This document shows, one piece after another, positions 1 through 8,495 of a DNA stretch of 64,000 nt. The notes under the pieces are model-generated. The model ran no database searches, was not told the DNA's origin, and saw only the letters and a program-made list of their open reading frames with translations. Source of the DNA: UBA965 sp040396955 (GTDB taxonomy: Bacteria; Chloroflexota; Chloroflexia; Chloroflexales; Roseiflexaceae); the NCBI GenBank assembly GCA_040396955.1, contig JBBAWX010000010.1, forward strand, positions 1 through 64,000, in the 5' to 3' direction. The position numbers were made by a program, and so were the translations under genes. Positions within the stretch are counted from its first letter, which is position 1; each line of letters starts with the position of its first letter.

Positions 1-52
1 GCACTGAAGGTACTGCAAGGTTGCCTTGTGGGAGACTAGGTCTGTGCGCCAT
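1..52 (+). rRNA. rrf: 5S ribosomal RNA, 3' end only
   Basis: The first ~50 bases match the conserved 3' third of bacterial 5S rRNA: a GGTACTGC segment, a short variable hairpin, then GTGGGAGACTAGGTC. The 5' part lies outside the window, so a ribosomal RNA operon presumably ends here. The exact mature 3' end is estimated from the expected terminal stem. The factor-independent terminator at 62-102 follows directly. Confidence 0.85.
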
Positions 53-61
53 CCATTGAAG

Positions 62-102
62 AACCACCCTTAAGTAGGAAACTACTTGGGGGTGGTTTTT
101 TT
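62..102 (+). terminator. Strong intrinsic terminator of the rRNA operon
   Basis: A 16-bp stem (AACCACCC at 62-69 pairs with GGGTGGTT at 90-97, continued by AAGTAG/CTACTT and two G-U pairs) is capped by a GAAA tetraloop. It runs into seven T (96-102). This is a textbook terminator placed ~10 bp after the 5S gene. Confidence 0.93.
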
Positions 103-182
103 GTGCGTTGTATGTGCGGTTTCACGTGAACCACCACCACGAGGGTAAGGGACATGAGCGGTACGCGGGTGGTTGTGCCGAA

Positions 183-1118
183 CTACTGTTGTTGCTGCTG
201 ACTCTGTTGGGTTTCAATACGCGTCGGCCAAGCTGGTCGCTTACTTTGTGGCGTAGGAAGTTGCTGTGTGTCGCTGTCGTTGACTGCGACGGCTACTTCG
301 AGGTGCTCTTGAGCAGGACCCCGATAGACGCCGCGCGTGGGCGGTACATCAGCGTAATCACGCCCAATGGCGACCCGAATGTGGCGTTCGCTCGTCCAGA
401 TGTTGTTGGTGGGGTCGATGCCGACCCACTGTAATTCGGGCAGCCAGACTTCCAGCCATGCATGCGTGGCATCGGCCTGTGAGCGGTCATGGTCGTTTCG
501 GCGATGGTAGAGGTACCCACTCACATAGCGACTTGGGATACCGAGTTGCCTGCAGATGGCAATCATCAGGTGCGTGATGTCTTGGCAGACCCCACGCCGC
601 TGTGCGAGTACTTCGTCGATGGTTGAATCAACCGTCGTGCTTTGAGGTGCATAGGTGATATGTGCATAGAGCAACGCTGAAATGCTCTGAACGGTGGTCA
701 GTGGGTCGTTGTGTCGGTCAATCTGGTGCTGCTCCATGAATGTCGTTAAGATGGGTGATTCTGGAGTGAATCGACTGGGCAAGACCATGTCAAGCCGATC
801 CTGGTAGTGTGCTGGTTGGAGTTGCTCCCAACTACTCATTGGCAGGGCATCAGGCAGTATGGGCGGTGCCCACACCTCAACCACCGTGTTGGCACGCACA
901 ATCAGAGTGGTGAGTGGATTGGGGATGTTGAAATGATGCACATGATTGCCGATCGCATCCACGAAGCCATGAATGGGCGCCTTGGGTGTGCTTGTAAGCA
1001 CGAAACGCTCACAGCGCTGGCGTTCATCGTCACGTGGGTGCAAGCGCACCTCCATGATGCTTTCGCTGACGGGGTGATCGTAGTGAAAAATGGTGTCGTG
1101 AATGATGTGGTGTTTCAT
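183..1118 (-). CDS. Transglutaminase-like cysteine protease-fold protein
   Basis: This 311-aa protein has an N-terminal beta-rich domain typical of bacterial transglutaminase-like proteins and a core with the papain-type triad. Cys178 lies in RRGVCQD, His219 in THAWLEVW and Asp235 in GIDPTNN. No signal peptide is visible, so it is probably cytoplasmic. The C-terminus ends in a short glutamine run. It is the last gene of a minus-strand cassette after the alpha-E gene (9-bp gap) and the ATP-grasp gene. From the known family context it is expected to hydrolyse or transfer on an amide bond, perhaps of a peptide made by its neighbour. The substrate is unknown. Confidence 0.85.
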   Translation of the reverse strand: MKHHIIHDTIFHYDHPVSESIMEVRLHPRDDERQRCERFVLTSTPKAPIHGFVDAIGNHVHHFNIPNPLTTLIVRANTVVEVWAPPILPDALPMSSWEQLQPAHYQDRLDMVLPSRFTPESPILTTFMEQHQIDRHNDPLTTVQSISALLYAHITYAPQSTTVDSTIDEVLAQRRGVCQDITHLMIAICRQLGIPSRYVSGYLYHRRNDHDRSQADATHAWLEVWLPELQWVGIDPTNNIWTSERHIRVAIGRDYADVPPTRGVYRGPAQEHLEVAVAVNDSDTQQLPTPQSKRPAWPTRIETQQSQQQQQ

Positions 1119-1127
1119 GAGCCTCTA

Positions 1128-2087
1128 TCAGTTTGGCATGGCGTAGGTAATTGGGTAGGCGATGTGTGCTTCGCGTAGTGCGTTGTCGATGCGGAAGCAT
1201 GCCTGTTGCATCTGCAGGAGATTGTCGGCAACATTCTGAAGTCCATCATCAATGCCACCATACTCCAGCATTGCCTGAAACTGGCCGGTGCTCCGTTGCA
1301 CCTTGTTGCCGCGAGTATGACCGTCGCGTTGCAAGATGCGTTCGGCTGCATGATGAATACTATCAGCACAAAAGCGAATTGAGCGGGGAAAATCTGGGTT
1401 GTACACCACAAATTCAATGAGGCGTGGTGGCGTGACCTCGGGCGTGTGTACTTTGCAGTATGCCTCAAACGCACTACACATCTTCAGCAATCCCGTCCAT
1501 TCAGCATGGTGTGATTGTCCGTCGTTGAGATATCCCTGCAGGATGGATGTATGGTGCACAAGCAGACTCGCCGTATTATGAGCACGCTCAATGGTGCGCC
1601 CGATTTGGATGAAATCCCACCCCTCGTTGTGGCTCATGGTGGCATCGGTGATGCCTTGAAAGAGATGTGACCCCATTTTGATGCTCGCAAAAAAACGATG
1701 GGGCGATTGTTGCCAGGCCTGCTGATGAAACTGCGCACGCATGTCAAGATACAGCCGGTTAATTTGCTCCCACATCTCCGATGAGATGTGCTCACGGACT
1801 TGGCGGGCGTTCTCGCGGGCCGCCGTAATCGTAGACGCAATGGAGTCCGCATATCTCCCATCGGTGGTAAACAAATCAACGACCGGTTGTGGATGCACGC
1901 TTCCGGTACTTGCATCGTCGTAATGGAGCGTCTGCCACAGCCGTAACCACCGTTGTTGCGAGACTTGAGCATCCACATCGATGAGTTGATGCAAAGTCAC
2001 ATCAAGGAGTCGGGCGGTATGCTCGGCCCGCTCTAGATAGCGGCTCATCCAGTAGAGTGAATCCGCAACCCGACTTAACATCGCCAT
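1128..2087 (-). CDS. Alpha-E domain protein (COG2307 type)
   Basis: A 319-aa, all-helical protein that opens with MLSRVADSLYWMSRYLERAE, the signature start of alpha-E proteins. The ATG at 2087 is preferred because TGAGG lies 7 nt upstream. It follows the stop of the ATP-grasp gene by 7 bp. A longer in-frame start at 2132 would overlap that gene and lacks such a site. Alpha-E proteins almost always sit beside circularly permuted ATP-grasp and transglutaminase genes, as here. Their biochemical role is unproven; they are thought to act with the ligase on a peptide or amine substrate. Confidence 0.88.
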   Translation of the reverse strand: MAMLSRVADSLYWMSRYLERAEHTARLLDVTLHQLIDVDAQVSQQRWLRLWQTLHYDDASTGSVHPQPVVDLFTTDGRYADSIASTITAARENARQVREHISSEMWEQINRLYLDMRAQFHQQAWQQSPHRFFASIKMGSHLFQGITDATMSHNEGWDFIQIGRTIERAHNTASLLVHHTSILQGYLNDGQSHHAEWTGLLKMCSAFEAYCKVHTPEVTPPRLIEFVVYNPDFPRSIRFCADSIHHAAERILQRDGHTRGNKVQRSTGQFQAMLEYGGIDDGLQNVADNLLQMQQACFRIDNALREAHIAYPITYAMPN

Positions 2088-2094
2088 GCTGGCC

Positions 2095-3540
2095 TCATTC
2101 GCCGTACAAAACCCACGTGTCTTTGCTACCACCGCCCTGTGATGAATTCACGACCAATGAGCCACGTTGGAGTGCCACACGGGTCAACCCACCGGGGACA
2201 ATGTTGATCTGTTCACCGTACAGAATATATGGTCGCAAGTCGACGTGGCGAGCCTCGAGATGCCCGTCAATGATACAAGGTGCCCGTGAAAGTTGCAGGG
2301 TTGGTTGCGCAATGTAATTGCGCGGGTCAGCTTTGATATGTGAGGCAAATGCGTCACGCTGGGCTTGCGTGCTGTGTGGCCCGATGAGCATGCCGTAGCC
2401 GCCTGACTCGCCCACAGCCTTTACCACGAGATGCTCCAAATTGCTGAGCACGTGTTGGAGTTGGGCGGGTTCGCTCAACAAAAAGGTCTCGATATTGTTG
2501 AGGATGGGGTCCTCACCGCTGTAATAACGAATCATCTGTGGCACATATGCGTAGAGCGCCTTGTCGTCGGCGACGCCAGTGCCGAGAGCGTTGGCAATGG
2601 CCACATTGCCAGCCCGGTAGGCATGCATTAACCCGGGCACGCCGAGAATTGAATCAGTGCGGAAGACAAGTGGGTCAATGAAATCATCATCGATGCGCCG
2701 ATAGATGATATCAACCTGCTGCAGACCATTGGTGGTGCGCATGTAGACAATGTTGTTGTGGACGACCAGGTCGCGCCCTTCAACCAGTTGAATACCCATT
2801 TGACGTGCTAAATAGGTGTGTTCGAAATAGGCGGAATTATACGATCCCGGAGTAAGCAGGACGATGGTCGGGTCGCTGATGTGGGGCGCAAGTGAGCGCA
2901 ACGTGCTCAGGAGCAACTGCCCGTATTGTTCGATGGGCTGTACGTTGTAGCGATCGAAAAGCTGTGGGAATACCCGCTTGCTCATCTGGCGGTTGACCAG
3001 CATGTATGACACGCCACTCGGTACGCGTAGATTATCTTCGAGGACCGCGAATTCACCACTCGGGACACGTACGAGATCTGAACCAGTCACATTGATGTAG
3101 ACGTCGCGAGGCACGTTGAGGCTACGCATTTCTCGCCGATAGTGCTTGCAGCTATAGACCAGCTCGCGAGGCACAATGCCATCATTGAGGATGTGCTCTT
3201 GGTGGTAGATGTCGTGCAAAAACATATTCAGTGCGGTGATGCGTTGTGCCAATCCCCGCTCTACGGTCCGCCACTCACGATCGGTGACGATGCGTGGCAA
3301 CAAGTCGAATGGGAAAATTTTTTCGGTCCCTGCATCATGGCCGTACACGGTAAAGGTGACCCCTTGTGCCAAAAAGGAGTCATCGGCACTTTGTTGCCGC
3401 TGGGCAAGCTCTTGCGGGCTGATGTGCAAAATGCGTTGCATCAGCTCGGCATAATGGGTGCGCGCCTGACCATCGGTGTGGCGCATTTCATCCCACGCAT
3501 GATCAAGTTGATAGTGTTGAAACATGTCGTTGCTACTCAT
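2095..3540 (-). CDS. Circularly permuted ATP-grasp protein (DUF404/DUF407)
   Basis: A 481-aa protein with the hallmarks of the circularly permuted ATP-grasp family: PSGVSYMLVNR near residue 174, LLTPGSYNSAYFEH near 228, VKAVGESGGYGMLIGP at 373-388, and the C-terminal motif with LPGG-like VPGGLTRVAL and NSSQGGGSKDTWVL at 448-478. Members are predicted to form amide bonds using ATP. The start at 3540 fits a promoter whose -10 box lies 7 bp upstream, which implies a leaderless message. An in-frame start further upstream (3600) would place the promoter inside the gene. It is first in a cassette with alpha-E and transglutaminase genes. Confidence 0.9.
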   Translation of the reverse strand: MSSNDMFQHYQLDHAWDEMRHTDGQARTHYAELMQRILHISPQELAQRQQSADDSFLAQGVTFTVYGHDAGTEKIFPFDLLPRIVTDREWRTVERGLAQRITALNMFLHDIYHQEHILNDGIVPRELVYSCKHYRREMRSLNVPRDVYINVTGSDLVRVPSGEFAVLEDNLRVPSGVSYMLVNRQMSKRVFPQLFDRYNVQPIEQYGQLLLSTLRSLAPHISDPTIVLLTPGSYNSAYFEHTYLARQMGIQLVEGRDLVVHNNIVYMRTTNGLQQVDIIYRRIDDDFIDPLVFRTDSILGVPGLMHAYRAGNVAIANALGTGVADDKALYAYVPQMIRYYSGEDPILNNIETFLLSEPAQLQHVLSNLEHLVVKAVGESGGYGMLIGPHSTQAQRDAFASHIKADPRNYIAQPTLQLSRAPCIIDGHLEARHVDLRPYILYGEQINIVPGGLTRVALQRGSLVVNSSQGGGSKDTWVLYGE

Positions 3541-3547
3541 GATAGGT

Positions 3548-3576
3548 ATTGTACGGGGGATTGTTGAGGCGTGCAA
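3548..3576 (-). promoter_or_regulatory. Promoter of the ATP-grasp cassette
   Basis: On the minus strand TTGCAC (3571-3576) and TACAAT (3548-3553) are separated by 17 bp. The predicted transcription start coincides with the ATG at 3540, so the message is likely leaderless. Confidence 0.65.
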
Positions 3577-3627
3577 TGGTAATTTTGCATAGAAATACAC
3601 CGCGTTGCTGGTTATTTTGTACGGTCA

Positions 3628-3656
3628 TTGAGTTTGTCACAAAAATACGTCATAAT
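3628..3656 (+). promoter_or_regulatory. Promoter of the gene at 3694
   Basis: TTGAGT (3628-3633) and CATAAT (3651-3656) are spaced by 17 bp. They lie about 38 bp before the ATG at 3694 and diverge from the ATP-grasp promoter. Confidence 0.55.
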
Positions 3657-3693
3657 GCACTTGTCTACGACACAACGATGTGAGGTGATGTGT

Positions 3694-4626
3694 ATGCCTG
3701 CCACCCCCAAACCGCCGTTTCTCACCCTAGAGACATGGCTCCAACAACACCCCGATGTGCATCAGCGGAATCCGTATCAGCGCTTTCAGCAGATCCCATC
3801 GCATATCACAGAGAGTATTCAAAAAAGTCCCGTGGTCAAAGGGAGTGAGGCACAGGCGGTGTGGCAAACCATTGCCATGCATCTCAAAAATCGCCACGAC
3901 CCGCAATCGCTCCAGTACTTTGCACGGAATGGCATGTTTACCAATATCGCCGCGCTCTGTGAAGATCGTTTGAATTCACTATTCATCCATAGGGCTCAGC
4001 AGATGTATGGTGATTTTTTTGTGACGCAACATAGCGATGTGCCCCGCAAAGCGCATTTTTTATATGAAGCGGATGATATTGATGCGGATACGCTGGCAGC
4101 ACTCCATCAATACCCGATCTACCGGAATCCGGCAATGCATCAGACACACTACCATACCATGTTGATGTGCGAAGAAGTGCTCGACGCCTATAGTGAGCTC
4201 CAAGAAGTGCTCACACGCCTGCGGAATCGGCAACGCAGTGTGCTGGACAAAGAGACGAAACGATTTTCTGCGGATAACCAGCAGGTCATGCGTGATTTTT
4301 GGCAGGGACTACAACCGGGTGCGTGGTACGAGCGTACGACCATTCATACCTACGTCGGTGGAGGAATGCGTGATATCATGCCGTTTCGTCATGGCGTGCC
4401 ACTCTACGTGGTGGTGCCGACATCGCAAACCACACGGGTGACCAAACAACTCAAATCGTTGCCCAATGACAAGACGTGGCAACACATTGCCAGAGCGAGT
4501 CATCTGCAACGGCAGTGGTACATCCCGGTGTTTTTGGGGCAATCTGGCCAGATACAGCTTCTCCGCTGGGGTACGCCTACGCTGACACTCGGGGCAAAAC
4601 AAACCGTTGAAATAACAGTCGCATGA
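3694..4626 (+). CDS. Protein of unknown function
   Basis: A 310-aa soluble protein that I do not recognise. The ATG at 3694 is chosen because GAGGTGA lies 5 nt upstream; the ATG at 3688 is too close to that site. It has no signal peptide or membrane segment. It is rich in Gln, His and Arg and appears mostly helical up to residue ~200. The C-terminal third (about 210-310) looks beta-rich and includes a Tyr-Val-Gly-Gly-Gly turn. It is divergently transcribed from the ATP-grasp/alpha-E/transglutaminase cassette, with both promoters in the same 150-bp region. A functional link is possible but unproven. Confidence 0.75.
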   Translation: MPATPKPPFLTLETWLQQHPDVHQRNPYQRFQQIPSHITESIQKSPVVKGSEAQAVWQTIAMHLKNRHDPQSLQYFARNGMFTNIAALCEDRLNSLFIHRAQQMYGDFFVTQHSDVPRKAHFLYEADDIDADTLAALHQYPIYRNPAMHQTHYHTMLMCEEVLDAYSELQEVLTRLRNRQRSVLDKETKRFSADNQQVMRDFWQGLQPGAWYERTTIHTYVGGGMRDIMPFRHGVPLYVVVPTSQTTRVTKQLKSLPNDKTWQHIARASHLQRQWYIPVFLGQSGQIQLLRWGTPTLTLGAKQTVEITVA

Positions 4627-4720
4627 GTGGGGACGGCGCGTGTTCACGTTTTGATGACGCAGCGGGAGTAGACCGGTGGTATGCTGATGAGCAAGGGAGT
4701 CAAAGAAAGGATGACGTACC

Positions 4721-5671
4721 ATGCAACTCAGTGGTTTTCATCATGTGACCGCGGTCACCAGCCAAGCCAACGTCAACGTTGATTTTTATACGCAAGTCCT
4801 CGGGATGCGCCTTGTCAAAAAAACCGTCAACCAAGACGATGTCAGCGCATATCACCTGTACTACGGTGATGAAACCGGGAGCCCGGGCACGGCCATCACG
4901 TTTTTTGATTGGGCCATGATTGGCCCGCAACAGCGTGGCACCGGCGAAATCAACCTGATGAGCATGCGGGTCGGGAGTGACGCATCGGTAGCATATTGGG
5001 CACAGCGTCTCAGTGACCACGGCGTAGCGCATCACGGCGTGCAATCGTGGTATGGGCGTGCCGCCCTTGCGTTCAGTGACCCTGAGGGGCAACGCCTGAT
5101 GATTATCAGCGACGGTGGCCGGAGCGGTGGTACGCCGTGGGAGCGAAGCTCGGTGCCAGCGGAGCACTATATCAAGGGGATTTTTGGTGCCGGCGTCGTG
5201 GTGCGTAATCGCGAGCCCTTTGAGACGGTGATTCGTCAGATCTACGGTTTGACACTCGTTGATGAGCAGGTTGATACCACATACCCGCATCGCACCAATC
5301 TGCTGTATGCGGCCGGCGAAGTCGCGGGAGGTGCGCTGACGGTGCAGGTCGCACCCGATTTGCCGCCGAGTCGGTTGGGGCATGGCGGAGTGCACCATAT
5401 TGCCTTCCGCATCCCGGATGATGATGCGGCCACGTACTGGATTGAGCGTTTGCAACGATCCGGGTTGCAGTCGACGCCCATCATCGATCGGTTTTACTTT
5501 CATTCGGTCTATGCGCGGGTGCCGGGCAATATTCTCATTGAGCTTGCCACTGATGGCCCCGGATTCGTGACGGACGAGCCGTTGGCGACACTCGGCGAAT
5601 CCCTGGCGTTGCCTCCATTTCTCGAAGAGCGGCGTGCGAGCATTGAGGCCGGCCTGCGGCCCATCGTGTAG
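4721..5671 (+). CDS. Ring-cleaving dioxygenase-like VOC protein
   Basis: A 316-aa protein with two vicinal-oxygen-chelate modules. The first opens with GFHHVTAV (His7/His8) and the second carries GVHHIAF (His225/226) and NILIELATDG (Glu274), which together give a 2-His-1-Glu metal site. The overall pattern matches the MhqO/MhqA-type hydroquinone-dioxygenase or glyoxalase-like family of about 310-320 aa. AAAGGA precedes the ATG at 4721. It probably acts in the cytoplasm on a quinone or catechol-type compound, but the substrate cannot be told from sequence. It stands alone before the glycosyltransferase gene. Confidence 0.85.
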   Translation: MQLSGFHHVTAVTSQANVNVDFYTQVLGMRLVKKTVNQDDVSAYHLYYGDETGSPGTAITFFDWAMIGPQQRGTGEINLMSMRVGSDASVAYWAQRLSDHGVAHHGVQSWYGRAALAFSDPEGQRLMIISDGGRSGGTPWERSSVPAEHYIKGIFGAGVVVRNREPFETVIRQIYGLTLVDEQVDTTYPHRTNLLYAAGEVAGGALTVQVAPDLPPSRLGHGGVHHIAFRIPDDDAATYWIERLQRSGLQSTPIIDRFYFHSVYARVPGNILIELATDGPGFVTDEPLATLGESLALPPFLEERRASIEAGLRPIV

Positions 5672-5719
5672 CGCAGTATGGTATGATACGGGCGTTCGTT
5701 GGAATGGAGATGTACAATC

Positions 5720-6661
5720 ATGACCCAGCATCCGATGTATTCGGTGGTCATTCCAGTCTACAATAGCGCCCGTATCGTGACCCTCGTGATTGAGCGAACG
5801 GCGGCTTTTTTTCAGACGCACGGGTGGAGTTACGAAATCATCTTGGTGAATGACGGGAGCCGTGACCAGAGTTGGGCCGTGATTGCTGAGCAGGCACGTC
5901 GTTTGCCACACGTCATTGCAATCAATTTACTCCGCAACTACGGTCAACATAACGCAGTATTTGCGGGAATCACACGGAGTCGGGGCGACTACGTGATTAC
6001 CATTGACGATGATCTACAAAATCCCCCCGAAGAGATTATCCACCTCGTCACCCAAATGCAGACGGCGGGCAACGACGTGGTATTTGGTCGCTTTCGGCAA
6101 AAACAACACTCGGTGGTGCGGCGTCTTGGGAGTGGTTTGATTCGCCTGATGAACAATCAGATTTTCCGCTGTCCCCCCGATATCGTGCCAAGTAATTTTC
6201 GTTTGATGCGGCGTGACGTAATCGACCGCATGTTGGCGTACCGCACCGCCTATCCCTATACGACCGGGCTTGCGCTCATGTTTGCGCAGTCGGTGGGGAA
6301 TACGTGGGTTGAGCATCAAGAGCGGCACGAAGGCAAAAGCAACTACAACATCTACCGCATTTTCAGCCTCGTCTTGCGCATTTTGTTCAATTATTCGATT
6401 TGGCCGTTACGCCTGGTCACTATCACGGGATTTACGATTTCGGTGGTTAGTTTTGTCATTGGCATCGTCTTGTTTGTGCGTAAGCTGCTCGACAACATTC
6501 AAATCGAGGGCTGGACCGGGATTATGGTCATGTTGGCCGTGCTTAATGGGCTCATCATCCTCATGTTGGGCATGCTCGGGGAGTACACAATTCGAATTCT
6601 GCAACAGATGAACTCGCGTGAGACCTATCATATCAAAGAAGTGGTGCATCATGACGCCTAA
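5720..6661 (+). CDS. Family 2 glycosyltransferase, polyprenyl-phosphate type
   Basis: A 313-aa GT-A enzyme. The N-terminal YSVVIPVYN motif, VNDGSRDQSW and the DXD-like TIDDDLQNPPEE are present. Two hydrophobic helices near the C-terminus (roughly residues 240-265 and 275-300) resemble DPM1/ArnC-type enzymes that load a sugar onto polyprenyl phosphate at the membrane. The ATG at 5720 with GGAG upstream is preferred over a TTG at 5699. Its end overlaps the start of the sulfotransferase gene by 11 bp, so the two are co-translated and probably modify the same surface glycan or lipid. Confidence 0.87.
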   Translation: MTQHPMYSVVIPVYNSARIVTLVIERTAAFFQTHGWSYEIILVNDGSRDQSWAVIAEQARRLPHVIAINLLRNYGQHNAVFAGITRSRGDYVITIDDDLQNPPEEIIHLVTQMQTAGNDVVFGRFRQKQHSVVRRLGSGLIRLMNNQIFRCPPDIVPSNFRLMRRDVIDRMLAYRTAYPYTTGLALMFAQSVGNTWVEHQERHEGKSNYNIYRIFSLVLRILFNYSIWPLRLVTITGFTISVVSFVIGIVLFVRKLLDNIQIEGWTGIMVMLAVLNGLIILMLGMLGEYTIRILQQMNSRETYHIKEVVHHDA

Positions 6662-7412
6662 ACACTTTTTTATTGGTGGTGCGCAGCGCTCTGGTACCAC
6701 CTATGCGTATCATCTGTGTGCCGATCATCCCGACATCGAGATGGCGCATCCGGTCAAGCCCGAACCCAAATTTTTCATGAACGACGAACTGGTGACCAAA
6801 GGGCTGACATACTACCACCAGACCTACTTTGGTCAGAAGCCCGGTGTGCACGTGTATGGCGAAAAAAGCACCAGCTACATCGAAATCGAGCGTGCCGCCC
6901 AACACATTGCCACACACATTCCGGATGCCAAATTCGTCTTCGTGTTGCGGCACCCAGTTGATCGTGCCATTTCGAATTACTGGTTTAGTGTCAAACACGG
7001 CGTAGAGACGATGCCGATTGCGGAGGCCATGCACCACGAAGCAACACGCCTCAACGATTACGATGCCAGCAAAATTTCCGTGTCACCGTTTGCCTATCTC
7101 AAGCGGGGGCGCTATATCGAGTATCTCGACATCTACCAGCGCTACTTTTCGCGTAGCCACATCCACGTACTCATCTACGAACAAATGGTGACGCAATTGG
7201 CGCCTGTGCAAGAGTTGTACCGCTTTTTGGGCGTTGACGACACCTTCGACCCACCGTCGCGGCACCAAAAAATCAACGCCAACGAGGTCCGCCCCGCTGA
7301 GCCGATTGCGCCGGAGCTCCAAGTATTCATGGCGCAGCACTTCGCAGCAAGTAATGTGGCGCTTGCGCAATGGTTGGGGCGCGACATCCCAGAGTGGGGC
7401 GTTACACGTTAA
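6651..7412 (+). CDS. PAPS-dependent sulfotransferase
   Basis: A 253-aa protein with the 5'-phosphosulfate loop GGAQRSGTTY near residue 9 and the 3'-phosphate motif FVLRHPVDRAISNY near residue 98. Both are diagnostic of sulfotransferases that use 3'-phosphoadenylyl sulfate. The ATG at 6651 overlaps the end of the glycosyltransferase gene, which fixes the start by coupling. It likely sulfates a sugar or lipid acceptor made by its neighbour. The acceptor is unknown. A strong hairpin follows. Confidence 0.88.
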   Translation: MTPKHFFIGGAQRSGTTYAYHLCADHPDIEMAHPVKPEPKFFMNDELVTKGLTYYHQTYFGQKPGVHVYGEKSTSYIEIERAAQHIATHIPDAKFVFVLRHPVDRAISNYWFSVKHGVETMPIAEAMHHEATRLNDYDASKISVSPFAYLKRGRYIEYLDIYQRYFSRSHIHVLIYEQMVTQLAPVQELYRFLGVDDTFDPPSRHQKINANEVRPAEPIAPELQVFMAQHFAASNVALAQWLGRDIPEWGVTR

Positions 7413-7424
7413 CCAATATGTAAA

Positions 7425-7460
7425 AAAGAGCGCACCGCGGCATGCCGCGGTGCGCTCTTT
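7425..7460. terminator. Bidirectional terminator between convergent genes
   Basis: A 16-bp perfect stem (AAAGAGCGCACCGCGG / CCGCGGTGCGCTCTTT) has a CATG loop, with A-rich and T-rich flanks. It lies between the sulfotransferase gene (plus) and the iolG-like gene (minus) and can serve both. Confidence 0.85.
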
Positions 7461-7469
7461 GGGTTGCAC

Positions 7470-8468
7470 TTACCCGACATCGTCCACATTGACTGGCAGG
7501 CCAGTATGCAGACTTTGGGTGGCCGCAATGGCGACCCGCAGGCTCTTGGCGGCCTCTGCGATGCCGGGGCGCGGTGCAATACCCTGACGGAGGCAATCAA
7601 AGAAGTACTCGAGTTCAGCCCGGTAGGCGTCACCGAATGGGTTGATTTGGGTGACTACGGGTGACGCTCCACCGTCGTGGTTGCTGGGTGCGGCACTGGG
7701 GAGCGCCACAAATGCGCGCTCTTGACTGCCAATAATCTCGGTACGAATGTCGTAGCCCCAGTTGGTGCGGCGTCCGCCCTCGACGACTCCGAGCGCCCCG
7801 TTTTTGAAGCGCAGATTGACCACAATCGTGTCGACATCCCCCGCCTCGATGAAGCCCGGATCAACGAGCACGGCTCCCTGTGCAAAGACTTGGGCCACAT
7901 CACCGACGAAGTAGGTGGCCAAATCGAAATCGTGGATGATCATGTCGATGCAGATGCCACCACTGGTCTTGATGAAGGCCAGGTTGGGCGGGCTCGCATC
8001 GATGCTCTGCGAATGCCAGCGCTCGATGCGCCCGAGTTCACCGGCGTCGAGACGAGCTTTGGCGCGCTGGTAGCGGGGGTCGAATCGCCGCATGTAGCCA
8101 ATCATGACGGGCACCGGGTGGCTTGCGACGAGGGTGCTCAGTTGGTCTGTATCAGCCAGCGTCAGTGCCACGGGTTTTTCACACCAGACCGGTTTGCCGG
8201 CGATGACCGCTTGGCTGATGAGCGCCGGATGGCTGCCGGTGGGGGTGCAGATGAGTACCGCATCGATATCAGGAGTCGCAATGGCGGCGCTGATGTCGTC
8301 GGTGGCATGTGGTGCTCCGACGATGGCGGCTCCGTGTTCGGCCGCTGCAAGCGATGCATCGGCGACCACGTGGACCTGCACCCCTGGCATCGTGCTGAGA
8401 TTACGCAGGTGCATTTGCCCAATACGCCCTGCACCGAGGAATGCGACCCGAAATGTTTGCATAGACAC
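7470..8468 (-). CDS. Gfo/Idh/MocA oxidoreductase, inositol dehydrogenase-like (paralogue 1)
   Basis: A 332-aa NAD(P)-dependent sugar/cyclitol dehydrogenase. The Rossmann motif FLGAGRIGQMH is at the N-terminus. ICTPTGSH and the catalytic-lysine motif WCEKPVALTLAD follow, and GGICIDMIIHDFD lies in the second domain. It ends the inositol operon, 27 bp after the other iolG-like gene. The start may be GTG 8468 or ATG 8462; GAGGG lies upstream of both. It is expected to oxidise myo-inositol or scyllo-inositol to an inosose. The first domain is close to its neighbour, which suggests duplication. Confidence 0.85.
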   Translation of the reverse strand: MSMQTFRVAFLGAGRIGQMHLRNLSTMPGVQVHVVADASLAAAEHGAAIVGAPHATDDISAAIATPDIDAVLICTPTGSHPALISQAVIAGKPVWCEKPVALTLADTDQLSTLVASHPVPVMIGYMRRFDPRYQRAKARLDAGELGRIERWHSQSIDASPPNLAFIKTSGGICIDMIIHDFDLATYFVGDVAQVFAQGAVLVDPGFIEAGDVDTIVVNLRFKNGALGVVEGGRRTNWGYDIRTEIIGSQERAFVALPSAAPSNHDGGASPVVTQINPFGDAYRAELEYFFDCLRQGIAPRPGIAEAAKSLRVAIAATQSLHTGLPVNVDDVG

Positions 8469-8495
8469 GTGTCCCTCGTACTAAAGCGGATGGTG

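Noticed and set aside
4700..5911. A 403-codon minus-strand frame over the VOC gene
   Set aside because: It covers the complement of a motif-rich plus-strand gene and runs into the next gene.
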